From JAOUGY01 sp963785075 (GTDB taxonomy: Bacteria; Actinomycetota; Acidimicrobiia; Spongiisociales; ZC4RG35), in NCBI GenBank assembly GCA_963785075.1, contig CAWATW010000007.1:1-64000 (forward strand): a stretch of DNA of 64,000 bases, written 5' to 3'. The translations under genes were made by a program, and so were the position numbers. Below are positions 44,301 through 52,965 of the stretch, piece after piece. The notes beneath the pieces were generated by a model. The model did no database searches. It worked only from the letters and a program-made list of their open reading frames with translations, and was not told where the DNA came from. The first letter of the stretch is position 1. Each line of letters starts with the position of its first letter.

Positions 44301-47300
44301 CGAGACGTTCGGCGAGATTGACCATCACCTGCTCGGTCAGGGCGACAGTCACAGAGTCGCCATATCCGTAGCCGGTGTTGCCGATGTACACCGCCCTGAG
44401 ACCGCCGTACACCTCGGCCCAGTCCTCACCGACGGTGACACCGCCGGCCGTGGCATCCACGTTGAGGCCGCCGTGGCAGCCCATGGTGAAGATGATGCGA
44501 TTGGCGAGGTCGAGCCCGCTCACGTCGTCGACCGTGAACAGGTCCGCTTCCGATCCGGTGAGATTCCCGAGGGCGGGAAGGGCCCGGTAGTGGTCGTAGT
44601 GGGCGTTGGGCGACAGCACGTCGGATCCGGCCGCGAATTGGTTGGACAAGTCGGCTCTGGTCCACGTCTCGTTGATCAGGGTCTCGGTGGCCGGAAGGAA
44701 CCCGGCCAGCGCACCGTCCACCTCGGTGGACCCGTCGGACAGGAAGTCGTATCCGGCAGTCGCCGCCGACCCGGGGTCCAACACACCCTGATTGTCGATG
44801 AACGACTGCAGCGCTCCTGCAATCTGGGCGGGCGTCTCGACGAGTCGTCCCAGCGACAGCTCGGGAACGTAGGCGAAACGGTCCAGCCATGGGACAGGGT
44901 CGAGATCGCCGTAGGGCGCATCGGAGAGGTAGTGGCCCGTCGACAACGCCCCGAACAGCGCGTTGTCGGCGAAGCCGTCGGTGTAGGTGTTCTCGTTGGC
45001 GACGACGGTCGTGTCCTGCGCCCGATGGAACGGAACCACCTCGTCGGACCCGATGACCGTCACATGGCGGAGACTCGGGTTGGAGGAGGCGACGTCCTGG
45101 ACGAATGCGCTGATCAGGCCGACCACGTCGTTGGCGGCTCCCGGATCGCACGGGTTGGCGTCCCAGGCGGCGAAGGCCGCCGGTACGCCTGCGATGTCGG
45201 CGATGTCGACCACGGCGCCATTCACCGTCACGCCGTTGGTGCCGGTGAAGCCGGCGACCGACGCCAGGGCGGCATCGACGGCCGAGAGGTCTCCGTGGAT
45301 CGCCTGCATGCGATCGCGGTTGACGAGGAAGATCGTGTCGACGCCGGCCGGGATCGACACGGTCCCGCCGGCGGCAATCGCTCCATACGGGCGCGGCGTG
45401 CACACGCCGACGGGCGTCTCGGCGTCGTAGGCGACCCGCAGCACGTACGGCCTGGTGGACGAGGCGCCGTTGTAGCCGCTCACCTCGATGGTGTACTCCG
45501 TGACGTCCGAATCCGACTGGACAACCGTGAGCTTCTCGTTTTCGGTGCCACGGTTGGTCGATGCATCGCTGAGCGCGAGGCTCTCGTTGGGCGGCGTGTC
45601 GGCCAGCACCTCGGGTTCCAGTGAACCGCCGCTTCCGACATCGACACCATCGTCTTCAACCGGCGTCGCACCGAGCGGAATCGAACGCTCCGTGCCCGGG
45701 CCCGACACGGGAGCCGTGTCCGGGCGATACATGAAGGTGTCGACGTCGCCGTCCAGGTTGGAGAGGTACACGCTGATGCGGTTCCCCTGGCCTGGCGCCG
45801 GGATCACCCACGCGTCGATGTCGGAGGCGTCGGCGACATGTGTCACGTACAAGGTGTCGGCGTCGACCATCTCGCCGGTGACGTCATTGGGCTCGAACCG
45901 CTGGACCACATCGATCGGGCCGGCCTCGGCGAGCGATCCCGACACCGTCACCGAGACCGACACCGTCTCGAGGTCGAAGCCGGGCATCGCCGCCACGCGG
46001 ACCGTGTGGATCCCTGGCTCGAGCGGACCTACGTCGAAGGTGAGATCTGCTCCATCGATCACCGGATCGGTGAGAGCGGTCGTGATGACGTCCCCGCCGA
46101 CCTCTGATTCCAGCTCTGCCGAACCGCGGAGGTAGAAGAACGACGGCGGCAGGGACACCGTCACGGGTACCGATGTGAGGGGGATGTCGCCGACCACGTC
46201 GAAACCCACATCGACGTCGAGGACGTCGGCCCCGGTCGCGCACGATCGCGTCGTCGAGTCGAACCCGCAGGCGACGTCCCGAACTTCGACGTCTTCCAGC
46301 GGAAACTCCTCCCACGGGAGGTCGGCCGCCACGAGCGTCGGCACCAGCAGCTCCCCGAGGGTCAGCCCGTCGAGGCCGGGGATCTCCCCGAGGAGCGACA
46401 GGGACAGGTGGTCCAGCACGTCGCCCAGGGTGAGCCCGGCGAGATCCCCAGGGTCGAGGGCGGCGAGAAGTGCCGACAGCGTGGACAGATCCCGCACTGC
46501 TCCCACCGACGCCGCCAAGGCCAACGTTCCATTCACACAGTCGACCAGCGAGCAGTCGACCAATGAGTCCGCCGCGGAGATGGATCCGAGCGGGATCGAT
46601 CCGAGCGGGCTGGCAGCGAGATCGATGGAGCCCAGCGGGATCGATCCGAGAGGGAGCCCGGCGATCTCCACCGTGGTCAGATCGATCGAACCCAGGGGGA
46701 TCGAACCGAGCGGCAGGCTGTCGATGGGAATGGACCCGAGCGGACTGGAGGCGACGTCCGAGCCGGCCGGAAGCCCTGCGGCCCATTCGGCCAATGTGGT
46801 TTCGCCGTCGCATCCCGTGGTGGTCGACGCCGCGCACACGTCTGCGACGGTGATGGAACCAAGCGGAATCGACCCGAGTGGGATCGATCCGAGGGGGCTG
46901 GCTGCGAGGTCGATGGAGCCGACGGGGATCGACCCGAGTGGAATGCCCGCAATCGAGATGGAGCCGAGGGGGATCGACCCCAGGGGGATGGAGCCGAGGG
47001 GGATCGATCCGAGCGGGGTGGCGGCCAGCGAGTCGCGCTCGAGCAATGCCAGGTAGTCGGACACGGTGGTCGTGAAGGGGTCGATTCCCAGGTCCGCACA
47101 CTGCTCCCCGTCGCCGGCAACACCGTTGTGGAATGTGCAGAAGTCGCCACCGACGTCGATGGACCCGAGCGGGATCGATCCCAGTGGCAGGCTCGCGATG
47201 GTGGCGGCGCCCAGGGTGATCGAACCGAGTGGGATCGAGCCGAGCGGAATCGACCCGAGGGGGATGGAGCCGAGCGGAGCCGCCGCCAAGTCCCCGATCG

Positions 47301-50300
47301 ACCCGAGTGGGGCCGCAGTGAGATCACCGATCGACCCAAGCGGAATCGAGCCGAGCGGAATCGAGCCGAGCGGGATCGAGCCGAGCGGGATCGACCCAAG
47401 CGGGATCGAGCCGAGCGGGATCGACCCCAGCGGCACCGACGTGACCTTTGCGCCCTGGGCCTCCACGTCGAGCAGCGTGGACGTGTCGGGATTGCACGAA
47501 GCGGCCTCTGCAGGACAGGTCAGGCCGAGTTGGGTCAATGTCGCTTCGCCGAGGGCGAGGGCCGCCAGCGACAGGTCCCCTGCACCCGTGTCACCGAGGT
47601 CGATGTCGGCGAGCGTGATGCCGGCCAGCGCCTCGGCGGGAATCACCGTGAGGGCTTCGGCGAGAGTGACGGTTTGGAGAGGCCGGTTCTCGAGCGGGGT
47701 GCCCGCCAGGAGCGCGCCCCATCCGCCTTCGATCGGCACGTCGGAGAGGATGACCGTGGCGACGGACCCGGTGGCGATCGAGCCGAGCGGGATCGAGCCG
47801 AGCGGGATCGACCCGAGCGGGCTGTCGACCAGTCCGATGGCGTCGAGCTCGACGCCGGTGACGGCCTCGGCGGCGGCGAGGAGCCGCTCCGACGGGACCT
47901 CGTCGAGCGGGACCACGAATCCGGTCGAGACCGAAGGCGTGGCAACGTCGACGGTCACCCCGGCCACCGACGATCCGACCAGATCCCAGTCGAGCCACTC
48001 CAGCAACTCGCCACCCGGGGCGTTCGTGAGCACGCCGACCTCGCCGTCGGGAGTCTGACGCACATGGACGCTGAACCCGACCGTCTGACCTATGGCGGTG
48101 GAGATGTCCTGGGGGTCGCCCGAGTTCAGGGGGTGGACGAACTCGTAGGTGATCGTCCCGTCACCGGCGATCACACGCGCTCCCGAGCCATGGGACGTGG
48201 CGTCGTCGAGGAATCCACCGTTGGGTGCGGTTCCGTCCCTGTAGCCGGAGAAGTCGATTCGAACCGCATCTGAGGACGGATCGTCGAACCAGACCTCCAG
48301 CCATGCGCCGGCCGAGATCATGTCCTCGACGACGAAGCCCATGTAGAGATTCGTGCCGTCGTTCATGAGGTAGGCGGAGCCGACGCCGTTCCCCGGTCCG
48401 TTGGTCACGAGCATCTCGAAGGTGGCCGCTCCATCCCATTCGCCAGGGCTGATCTCACCGTCGATCGTGGCACTGCCGGAGCCGGCGAACACGTTCGACG
48501 CCGTCACCGTCACGACGCCTTCGTCGGTGTCGGTGCCGTCGGTGACCGTGTAGGGAAAGCTGCCGCCGGTGAGGGCCGGGTAATAGTCGCAGTACCCGTC
48601 GACTGCGTCGGTGTCACAGAACCCCAGGCCGCCGAAGTCGGCGGGACCGGCCGATGAGATCCGGAGCGGGTCGTCGTTCGCGTCGGTGTCGTTGGCGGTG
48701 GGCTGAACCCACACCGATGTGTCGGCGGCGCCATCTATGAAGTCGTCGACGGCGACGGGTGGAGTGTTGACGTCGTCGTCGACGATCGTCACCTCGGCCG
48801 TGTCGTCGGTTGGTATCGCGCCGACGAGGTTGGTTGCGATCACCGTGAAGGTCTCGTCCGCCTCTACCAGTACGTCGTCGACGATCGGGATCTCCAGCTG
48901 GATCTCGGTCGACCCGGCGGGGATCAGCGCGCTCTCGAACGTTGCGGCATAGTCCTCGCCCTCGGATGCGGTGATCGGCTCTGTCGCGACGTCGAAGGTG
49001 ACGTCGAAGTTGACCGCCGCCGAGAGCTCGGCGGTGACGACCGCGGGACCGGACGCTTCGGAGACCTGGGTGTCGAGCAGCGACAGGCCCGTTCCACCCG
49101 CCTGAACCACCTCGACGGCCCCGATGTCGTAGGCAGGGCCCTGGGGTCGGACGGTGCCGAGCTGGTCGAATCCGCTGCCGACCACGTCACCGGCATCGAT
49201 GACGGGGCTCCCGTCGAGCGGGGTGTGGACCGGCACCGGCGACCCCGAAAGCGTGCTCAGCTGAGGGTTGCCGCCATCATCGATGTCGTCGGCTCCCGGG
49301 TTGAAGGCGCATGCGACGACATCTTCCATGAAGTTCCACCCGCCGGTGAAGTAGTACCGGTCGAGACCCGTGCCGGTGAACCCGGAGCACGCGGTCCCGA
49401 AACCGCCGTTGTCGTTGTCGTACAGGATGGTGGAGGTGATCGTCACCAGGGAGCCGTCGGATTCCAGGTACATCGCGCCACCGTTCGAGGCGTTGTTCGA
49501 GACGAAAGTCGACTCGTTGACTTCGAGGATGCCGTCCACGTGGATGGCGCCTCCCCGCAGTTCGACGACGTTGCTGGAGAAGGTGCTGGTCGTGATGGTG
49601 TGGTTTCCACCGGTGATGTGGATCGCGCCACCGTCGAGCGCCCCGTTGTCCGTGAAGGTCGACGCGGTGATCGTGACGGGACCGCCGCTCGATGAAATGG
49701 CCCCACCTCGGCCCGGCGAGGCAAACGCCCCGTTGAGCGAGAGCAGTGAGGTGTCGACGGTCAGCTCGCCGTTCTCGACGTGGATGGCGCCGCCCGAGGG
49801 TGCGTTGTTGAACTCGAAGGTGGAGTTCTCGATGATCACCGTGGAGCCCGAGGCGAAGATGCCCCCGCCGGACTCGGAGCCCGTCGACTCGGTGACCGTC
49901 ACATCGCGCATTTCGAGCTGCCCCCCGGCGACGGAGACCGCACCGCCGTTCGTCGCGAAGCCGCCGGCGAGGTCGATCGACTGCAGAGCGAGGCTGACGG
50001 CATCGATGGTGACGAGGCTTTGATCGGCTCCGTCCGGCGGGACGATCGTGACACCGTCAGCGGTACCTTCGATGGTGAGGTCCTTGTCGACCGTGATTCG
50101 CTCTTGGTAGTCACCCGGTTCGACCAGCACCGTGTCGCCCCCATTCGCCTCTGCCACGGCCGCGGCGATCGATGTGAAATCGCAGCTGCCGTCGGTGCAG
50201 ACCGTGAGAGTCGCCGCCGCCGCAGGGATCGACCCGAACGGCACCAGCGCAGTCGCCAGCATCAAGGTCAAGAAGGCCGAAACGCATCGGCGTCGGCGCC

Positions 50301-50316
50301 CAGAGCCAGCTCCCAT
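41389..50316 (-). CDS. Giant secreted multidomain protein: beta-helix, PLGSI array, C25-like region, Ig-like and RTX repeats
   Basis: 2975 residues. The ATG at 50316 follows GGGAG, with promoter TTGTCG-N16-TACAAT. A signal peptide ends near PAAAA (about 36). In order: a right-handed beta-helix with GGAI/GGAV rungs (about 40-370); a Calx-beta-like domain (about 410-510); a cadherin/VCBS-like domain; a CBM9/DOMON-like domain (about 616-776); an array with about 30 copies of PLGSI (about 830-1246); and a clan CD, gingipain C25-like region (about 1640-2055). That region has the His in FTMGCHGGLN (about 1946) but NTGYGYGD where the catalytic Cys is expected. Four Ig-like repeats (PPDAVDD...VLSNDSDPDGDLDP) and then about 13 RTX calcium-binding nonapeptides (GGxGNDxxx) complete it. 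It is probably a surface or released adhesin or processing protein. Function is not known. Confidence 0.85.
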   Translation of the reverse strand: MGAGSGRRRRCVSAFLTLMLATALVPFGSIPAAAATLTVCTDGSCDFTSIAAAVAEANGGDTVLVEPGDYQERITVDKDLTIEGTADGVTIVPPDGADQSLVTIDAVSLALQSIDLAGGFATNGGAVSVAGGQLEMRDVTVTESTGSESGGGIFASGSTVIIENSTFEFNNAPSGGAIHVENGELTVDTSLLSLNGAFASPGRGGAISSSGGPVTITASTFTDNGALDGGAIHITGGNHTITTSTFSSNVVELRGGAIHVDGILEVNESTFVSNNASNGGAMYLESDGSLVTITSTILYDNDNGGFGTACSGFTGTGLDRYYFTGGWNFMEDVVACAFNPGADDIDDGGNPQLSTLSGSPVPVHTPLDGSPVIDAGDVVGSGFDQLGTVRPQGPAYDIGAVEVVQAGGTGLSLLDTQVSEASGPAVVTAELSAAVNFDVTFDVATEPITASEGEDYAATFESALIPAGSTEIQLEIPIVDDVLVEADETFTVIATNLVGAIPTDDTAEVTIVDDDVNTPPVAVDDFIDGAADTSVWVQPTANDTDANDDPLRISSAGPADFGGLGFCDTDAVDGYCDYYPALTGGSFPYTVTDGTDTDEGVVTVTASNVFAGSGSATIDGEISPGEWDGAATFEMLVTNGPGNGVGSAYLMNDGTNLYMGFVVEDMISAGAWLEVWFDDPSSDAVRIDFSGYRDGTAPNGGFLDDATSHGSGARVIAGDGTITYEFVHPLNSGDPQDISTAIGQTVGFSVHVRQTPDGEVGVLTNAPGGELLEWLDWDLVGSSVAGVTVDVATPSVSTGFVVPLDEVPSERLLAAAEAVTGVELDAIGLVDSPLGSIPLGSIPLGSIATGSVATVILSDVPIEGGWGALLAGTPLENRPLQTVTLAEALTVIPAEALAGITLADIDLGDTGAGDLSLAALALGEATLTQLGLTCPAEAASCNPDTSTLLDVEAQGAKVTSVPLGSIPLGSIPLGSIPLGSIPLGSIPLGSIPLGSIGDLTAAPLGSIGDLAAAPLGSIPLGSIPLGSIPLGSITLGAATIASLPLGSIPLGSIDVGGDFCTFHNGVAGDGEQCADLGIDPFTTTVSDYLALLERDSLAATPLGSIPLGSIPLGSIPLGSISIAGIPLGSIPVGSIDLAASPLGSIPLGSIPLGSITVADVCAASTTTGCDGETTLAEWAAGLPAGSDVASSPLGSIPIDSLPLGSIPLGSIDLTTVEIAGLPLGSIPLGSIDLAASPLGSIPLGSISAADSLVDCSLVDCVNGTLALAASVGAVRDLSTLSALLAALDPGDLAGLTLGDVLDHLSLSLLGEIPGLDGLTLGELLVPTLVAADLPWEEFPLEDVEVRDVACGFDSTTRSCATGADVLDVDVGFDVVGDIPLTSVPVTVSLPPSFFYLRGSAELESEVGGDVITTALTDPVIDGADLTFDVGPLEPGIHTVRVAAMPGFDLETVSVSVTVSGSLAEAGPIDVVQRFEPNDVTGEMVDADTLYVTHVADASDIDAWVIPAPGQGNRISVYLSNLDGDVDTFMYRPDTAPVSGPGTERSIPLGATPVEDDGVDVGSGGSLEPEVLADTPPNESLALSDASTNRGTENEKLTVVQSDSDVTEYTIEVSGYNGASSTRPYVLRVAYDAETPVGVCTPRPYGAIAAGGTVSIPAGVDTIFLVNRDRMQAIHGDLSAVDAALASVAGFTGTNGVTVNGAVVDIADIAGVPAAFAAWDANPCDPGAANDVVGLISAFVQDVASSNPSLRHVTVIGSDEVVPFHRAQDTTVVANENTYTDGFADNALFGALSTGHYLSDAPYGDLDPVPWLDRFAYVPELSLGRLVETPAQIAGALQSFIDNQGVLDPGSAATAGYDFLSDGSTEVDGALAGFLPATETLINETWTRADLSNQFAAGSDVLSPNAHYDHYRALPALGNLTGSEADLFTVDDVSGLDLANRIIFTMGCHGGLNVDATAGGVTVGEDWAEVYGGLRAVYIGNTGYGYGDSVTVALTEQVMVNLAERLDGRYTIGQALSDAKQEQFGKAGLYGVYDLKAIEEATLYGLPFWRIDGPGASTVPGSETGLISVDPLTGLDAAPFSIDPTFQTVATVDGSYVSSDEGTQFMHWRPIQPLTGLEVGVDGRVVTGTILTGLVSEDSTVVDAAFARPSTTDQAGREPEIETDGVIFPTTFATVATFGQVNAGPEGPPVVRRQRVNLIAGQYFDQGTTAIQRLFTTMQGVVFYLDDDAVDGADFTPPSIDLVEGDAAGDQAVFRVRTSDSQSGVARVVVLYVSGVNGGSAVWTPVDLSLNAAGDAWVGGGPIGAGVTVPVPFIVQVVNGDGVVGVSTFKRGAHQADSAPAVSPPDAVDDTATTDAGVAVDIAVLGNDDDPDGDLDPMSLAVVAGPTNGTAEVLGAGIRYTPADGFAGMDQFTYRVCDLTGLCDVATVDVTVVRLVNPPDAVDDEATGFAGIPVDIDVLSNDSDPDGDLDPASLAVTGAPANGAADVIGESVTYTADAGFVGSDSFIYRVCDLTGLCDEATVNITVLAAPSPPDAVDDSATVTADIESVIDVLSNDSDPDGDLDPTSLSVVGAPSNGSAAPVAGAIAYTPSAGFTGHDTLVYEVCDLTGSCNTAVVDITVVPEATAPVAVDDHGYAVTGDPITVFVLDNDIDADGDLDPATLSITTPPPSGSADVVAASEGPVVVFTPGAPGQTQFVYTVCDSNGECDSAVVVIDVGVEQCTIVGTTGNDVLFGTRRADVICGLAGNDVIFGLRGNDVIIGGPGNDTVFAGDGDDVIHAGDGDDTADGQDGDDRVLGGAGTDSVHGGGGADVLQGNSGADLLTGGADDDLLLLGTGADAAYGDGGSDEIRGDLGGAKLIGGGSGPDLVIGGEESDVISGGFGPDRIETRGGSDLVFAGPANDDVDSGPGSDLVFGGAGNDALLGGSGADILWGDWGNDTLAGAEGNDLLFGGSGTDVADGGGGSNTCEAETAVNCS
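41400..42150 (-). repeat. RTX nonapeptide repeat region
   Basis: Consecutive GG-x-G-(N/A)-D-x-(L/V)-x units at the C-terminus of the giant protein, for example GGAGNDALLG and GDGDDVIHAG. In known RTX proteins these bind calcium and fold after secretion. Confidence 0.85.
46580..47821 (-). repeat. Array of PLGSI pentapeptide repeats
   Basis: About 30 PLGSI units in four clusters separated by short non-repeat segments such as the Cys-containing DVGGDFCTFHNG. The longest run has seven units in a row. On the + strand the units read GATCGA(T/C)CC(G/C)AG(C/T)GG with third-base variation, so the protein sequence is conserved more than the DNA. Confidence 0.9.
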
Positions 50317-50346
50317 GATCTCTCCCGATCGATTGCCCCGCCGTGC

Positions 50347-50374
50347 ATTGTACAGAATGCGACAAAGCCGACAA
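50347..50374 (-). promoter_or_regulatory. Promoter of the giant gene: TTGTCG-N16-TACAAT
   Basis: On the minus strand TTGTCG (50374-50369), a 16-nt spacer and TACAAT (50352-50347). The expected start is near 50340, giving a leader of about 24 nt with GGGAG before the ATG. Confidence 0.5.
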
Positions 50375-50403
50375 CCAGAGAGCCGGACATTCGTTCACAG
50401 ATA

Positions 50404-50430
50404 CGCCCGGGCGGAAAGGCCGCCCGGGCG
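50404..50430. terminator. Perfect 11-bp GC hairpin
   Basis: CGCCCGGGCGG (50404-50414), AAAGG, CCGCCCGGGCG (50420-50430). It is downstream of the ABC permease gene (minus strand, stop at 50452) and upstream of the giant gene's promoter, so it isolates the two transcripts. Confidence 0.7.
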
Positions 50431-50451
50431 CATCGTTCTGGGCGTTTCGGC

Positions 50452-52962
50452 TCACTCGTACGAGATCGCCTCCAACACGTCGAGCCGTGCCGCTTTGCGT
50501 GCGGGGATGATCGCCGCCACGACCCCGGCGACCCCCCCGGCGAGCACCCATCCGGCGAGCTGGGCGCCTGGAAGACGCAAGGCGCCCAGCCCGTCGTCGG
50601 CGAGCGTGCTCACCACGGCGAGTCCGAGCCCGGACCCGATGCCAACTCCGAGGAGGGCACCGAACACGGCGATGATGACCGCCTCGGTCCGCACCATGCG
50701 GCGGATTCCAGTCCGGCCCATACCGACGGCCCGGAGAAGCCCGATCTCACGGGTGCGCTCTACGATCGAGAGGGCAAGCGTGTTGGCGATACCGAGCACA
50801 GCGATGATCAGCGCCAGTCCCAGCAGGCCGGTGAACAGAGCCAGCAGCTGGTCCACCTGTGCCTCGGCCTGCTCGATCTGGTCTGAGGCAGTGTTTATCT
50901 GGATGCTCGGGAACGAAGCCAGGGCCGCCTCGGCCGCTTGCTCGCCCTCGCCGATCGAGACGCCTTCGGCCAGCCGCACGAAGACCGCCTCCGCGTCGCT
51001 GGTGCCGTACGCCTTTTCGAACGTGGACGTGGCGACGATGAAATTGGCGAACGTCTGGTCTTCGAAGGTTCCCACGATCCCGATCTCGACCGTTCCGGTC
51101 GGATAGCCCACTTCGAGCGTCTGTCCGACCGACCAGCCTTCCTCGTCGAGCACCGGAGCGGCCACCAGGATGCCTGTCCCCAGATCGGAGAGCTCGATGG
51201 ATGGGTTGAACGAGTACACGGCTTCGACGGTGGCCGGGTCGACCCCGGCGACGTTCCGCTCGGTGCCTTCGATGTCGGCGAGATCGCTGTAGACCGCGGA
51301 CACGGTCGCGGTCTCATCCATGGTCGAGATGGCATCCAGAGCGCCCGCGCCGACGCCGGCCTCGAAGTTGGTCGAAAGCAGCGCCAGATCTGCGGGGAAC
51401 GATTGCTGGAGCGTCTCACCGACCGAGGCCTTGATCGAGGCTGCGAACACCGACACGAATGCCACCAATGCCACGCCGATCATGAGGGCAGAAGCCGTCG
51501 AGGCCGTCCTTCGCGGTGATCGGGTGGTGTTCTCTCGGGCGAGCCGGCCGACGATGCCACGGAAGGGTGCCGAGACGATCCTCGCCACGGGGGTGGCGAG
51601 CAGTGGAGCCAGGGTCGACACTCCGAGGAACACGGACAGGGCGCCTGCGCCCACGATCTGCAGCGTTGCGTCGACCTCGCCGAGCAGAGCGACCGTGATC
51701 GCTGTGGACCCGGCAACGGTGAGAAGTCCCCCGACGATGGCGCGGCGTCGCAGGGGCCGGCGTCCAGTGCTTTCGGCCGCCTCCTCGCGCATCGCCGCCA
51801 CGGGAGGCACGCTTGCAGCCTTGCGTGCGGGAAGGACCGCCGCGACCAAGGTGACGACGACGCCGACCGCCATGCCGACGGCAATGGTACGAGGCTCGAC
51901 GGTGAGGGGCCCGTCAGGGAGTCCGATGCCGGCGGCGTTCATGATGGTCCGGACGCCCTCGGCGACGCCGATGCCCGCCAGCACGCCGAGCGCCGACGCG
52001 ATCACGGCGACCACGAACGCCTCGAGGACGACCAGAGTCGTGACCTGCCTCGCCGTGGCGCCCACCGCACGGAGCAGTGCGAGTTCACGGGTCCGTTGTC
52101 CGACGATTATTCGGAACGTGTTCTGGATGATGAACGCTCCCACGAACACCGCCACGGCTGCGAACGAGAGCAGCGCAGTGTTGAGGAACCCGAGGCCCTG
52201 GGTCACGTCCTGGAAGTTCTCCTGGGTCTGCTGGTCTCCGGTCACCACTTCCAGACCGGCCGGCAGGGAAGCACCGATGCGAGCTGCCAGCTCCTCGGAC
52301 GTGACGTCGCCGGAACCGAGCACATCGATCGTGTTGATCTTCCCCTCGAGGTCGAACAGCCGTTGTGCCTCGTCGAACTCGAACGCAGCGAGCGTGGCTC
52401 CTGCGAGGTTGTCCTCGGTCCCGAAGTTGGCGATGCCCACGAGCGTGAACTGCTCCACGCCCCCGATCGTCTCGACCGAGATCGTTTCGCCGACGGAGAA
52501 GGCTTCGGCCTCGGCGGTGGCGGCGTCGATCACGACTTCACCCGCAGTCTCCGGCGCCCGACCGTTGGCGTCCGAGATGGTGAGGATGTTCAGGGCAGGA
52601 TCATCTACCCACGAAAACCCCAGCGTCGGTGGGCCCTGGCCCCCGATGGGATTCCCCTCCGCATCGATGATCTGGGCCGAGCCCGACACGGCCGCTTCGG
52701 CACGCTCCACGCCGTCGACCGCCAGAACGGTCTCGAGCATGCTCTCGTCGAAGGCCTCCGCGCCCCGGGTGTCATCCGATGTGCGGACGGTCACGTCGAT
52801 GCCTGCGTACACGTCGGTGAAGAGCGTGTCGAAGCGGGCATTGATGCTGTCGGTGAACACGTAGGTGCCGGAAACGAATGCGACTCCGAGCACGATGGCG
52901 AGTGCCGTCAGGGCCAGCCTCACCTTGTGGGCGACGACGCCCTTGAGTGCGGTCTTGAACAC
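50452..52962 (-). CDS. FtsX/MacB-type ABC transporter permease
   Basis: 836 residues with two FtsX halves. An N-terminal helix (VRLALTALAIVLGVAFVSGTYVF) is followed by an external domain and three helices around residues 275-385 (GAFIIQNTFRIIVGQRTRELALLRAVGA). A second such unit has its own external domain and the closing helices from about 705 (LGIANTLALSIVERTREIGLLRAVGMGR). The RTRELALLRAVGA and RTREIGLLRAVGMGR motifs are the coupling segments to the ATPase. It is 3 bp from the ATPase gene. Such exporters move lipids, lipoproteins or peptides, or transmit force; the NarL-type pair upstream on the same strand suggests stress-induced expression. Confidence 0.92.
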   Translation of the reverse strand: MFKTALKGVVAHKVRLALTALAIVLGVAFVSGTYVFTDSINARFDTLFTDVYAGIDVTVRTSDDTRGAEAFDESMLETVLAVDGVERAEAAVSGSAQIIDAEGNPIGGQGPPTLGFSWVDDPALNILTISDANGRAPETAGEVVIDAATAEAEAFSVGETISVETIGGVEQFTLVGIANFGTEDNLAGATLAAFEFDEAQRLFDLEGKINTIDVLGSGDVTSEELAARIGASLPAGLEVVTGDQQTQENFQDVTQGLGFLNTALLSFAAVAVFVGAFIIQNTFRIIVGQRTRELALLRAVGATARQVTTLVVLEAFVVAVIASALGVLAGIGVAEGVRTIMNAAGIGLPDGPLTVEPRTIAVGMAVGVVVTLVAAVLPARKAASVPPVAAMREEAAESTGRRPLRRRAIVGGLLTVAGSTAITVALLGEVDATLQIVGAGALSVFLGVSTLAPLLATPVARIVSAPFRGIVGRLARENTTRSPRRTASTASALMIGVALVAFVSVFAASIKASVGETLQQSFPADLALLSTNFEAGVGAGALDAISTMDETATVSAVYSDLADIEGTERNVAGVDPATVEAVYSFNPSIELSDLGTGILVAAPVLDEEGWSVGQTLEVGYPTGTVEIGIVGTFEDQTFANFIVATSTFEKAYGTSDAEAVFVRLAEGVSIGEGEQAAEAALASFPSIQINTASDQIEQAEAQVDQLLALFTGLLGLALIIAVLGIANTLALSIVERTREIGLLRAVGMGRTGIRRMVRTEAVIIAVFGALLGVGIGSGLGLAVVSTLADDGLGALRLPGAQLAGWVLAGGVAGVVAAIIPARKAARLDVLEAISYE

Positions 52963-52965
52963 GGC

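Noticed and set aside
41134..45624. A 1496-codon ORF on the + strand
   Set aside because: It is antisense to the RTX, Ig-like and C25-like domains of the giant gene, whose protein shows clear families. The antisense product is a Val/Gly/Arg-rich shadow, common at this GC content.
46580..47821. Dense GATCGA-type words as an origin or DNA-level satellite
   Set aside because: They are codons for PLGSI in one open frame, and their third bases vary; the pattern is explained by the protein.
51320..52864. A 514-codon ORF on the + strand
   Set aside because: Antisense to the FtsX-type permease; Ser/Thr/Ala-rich shadow without domain features.
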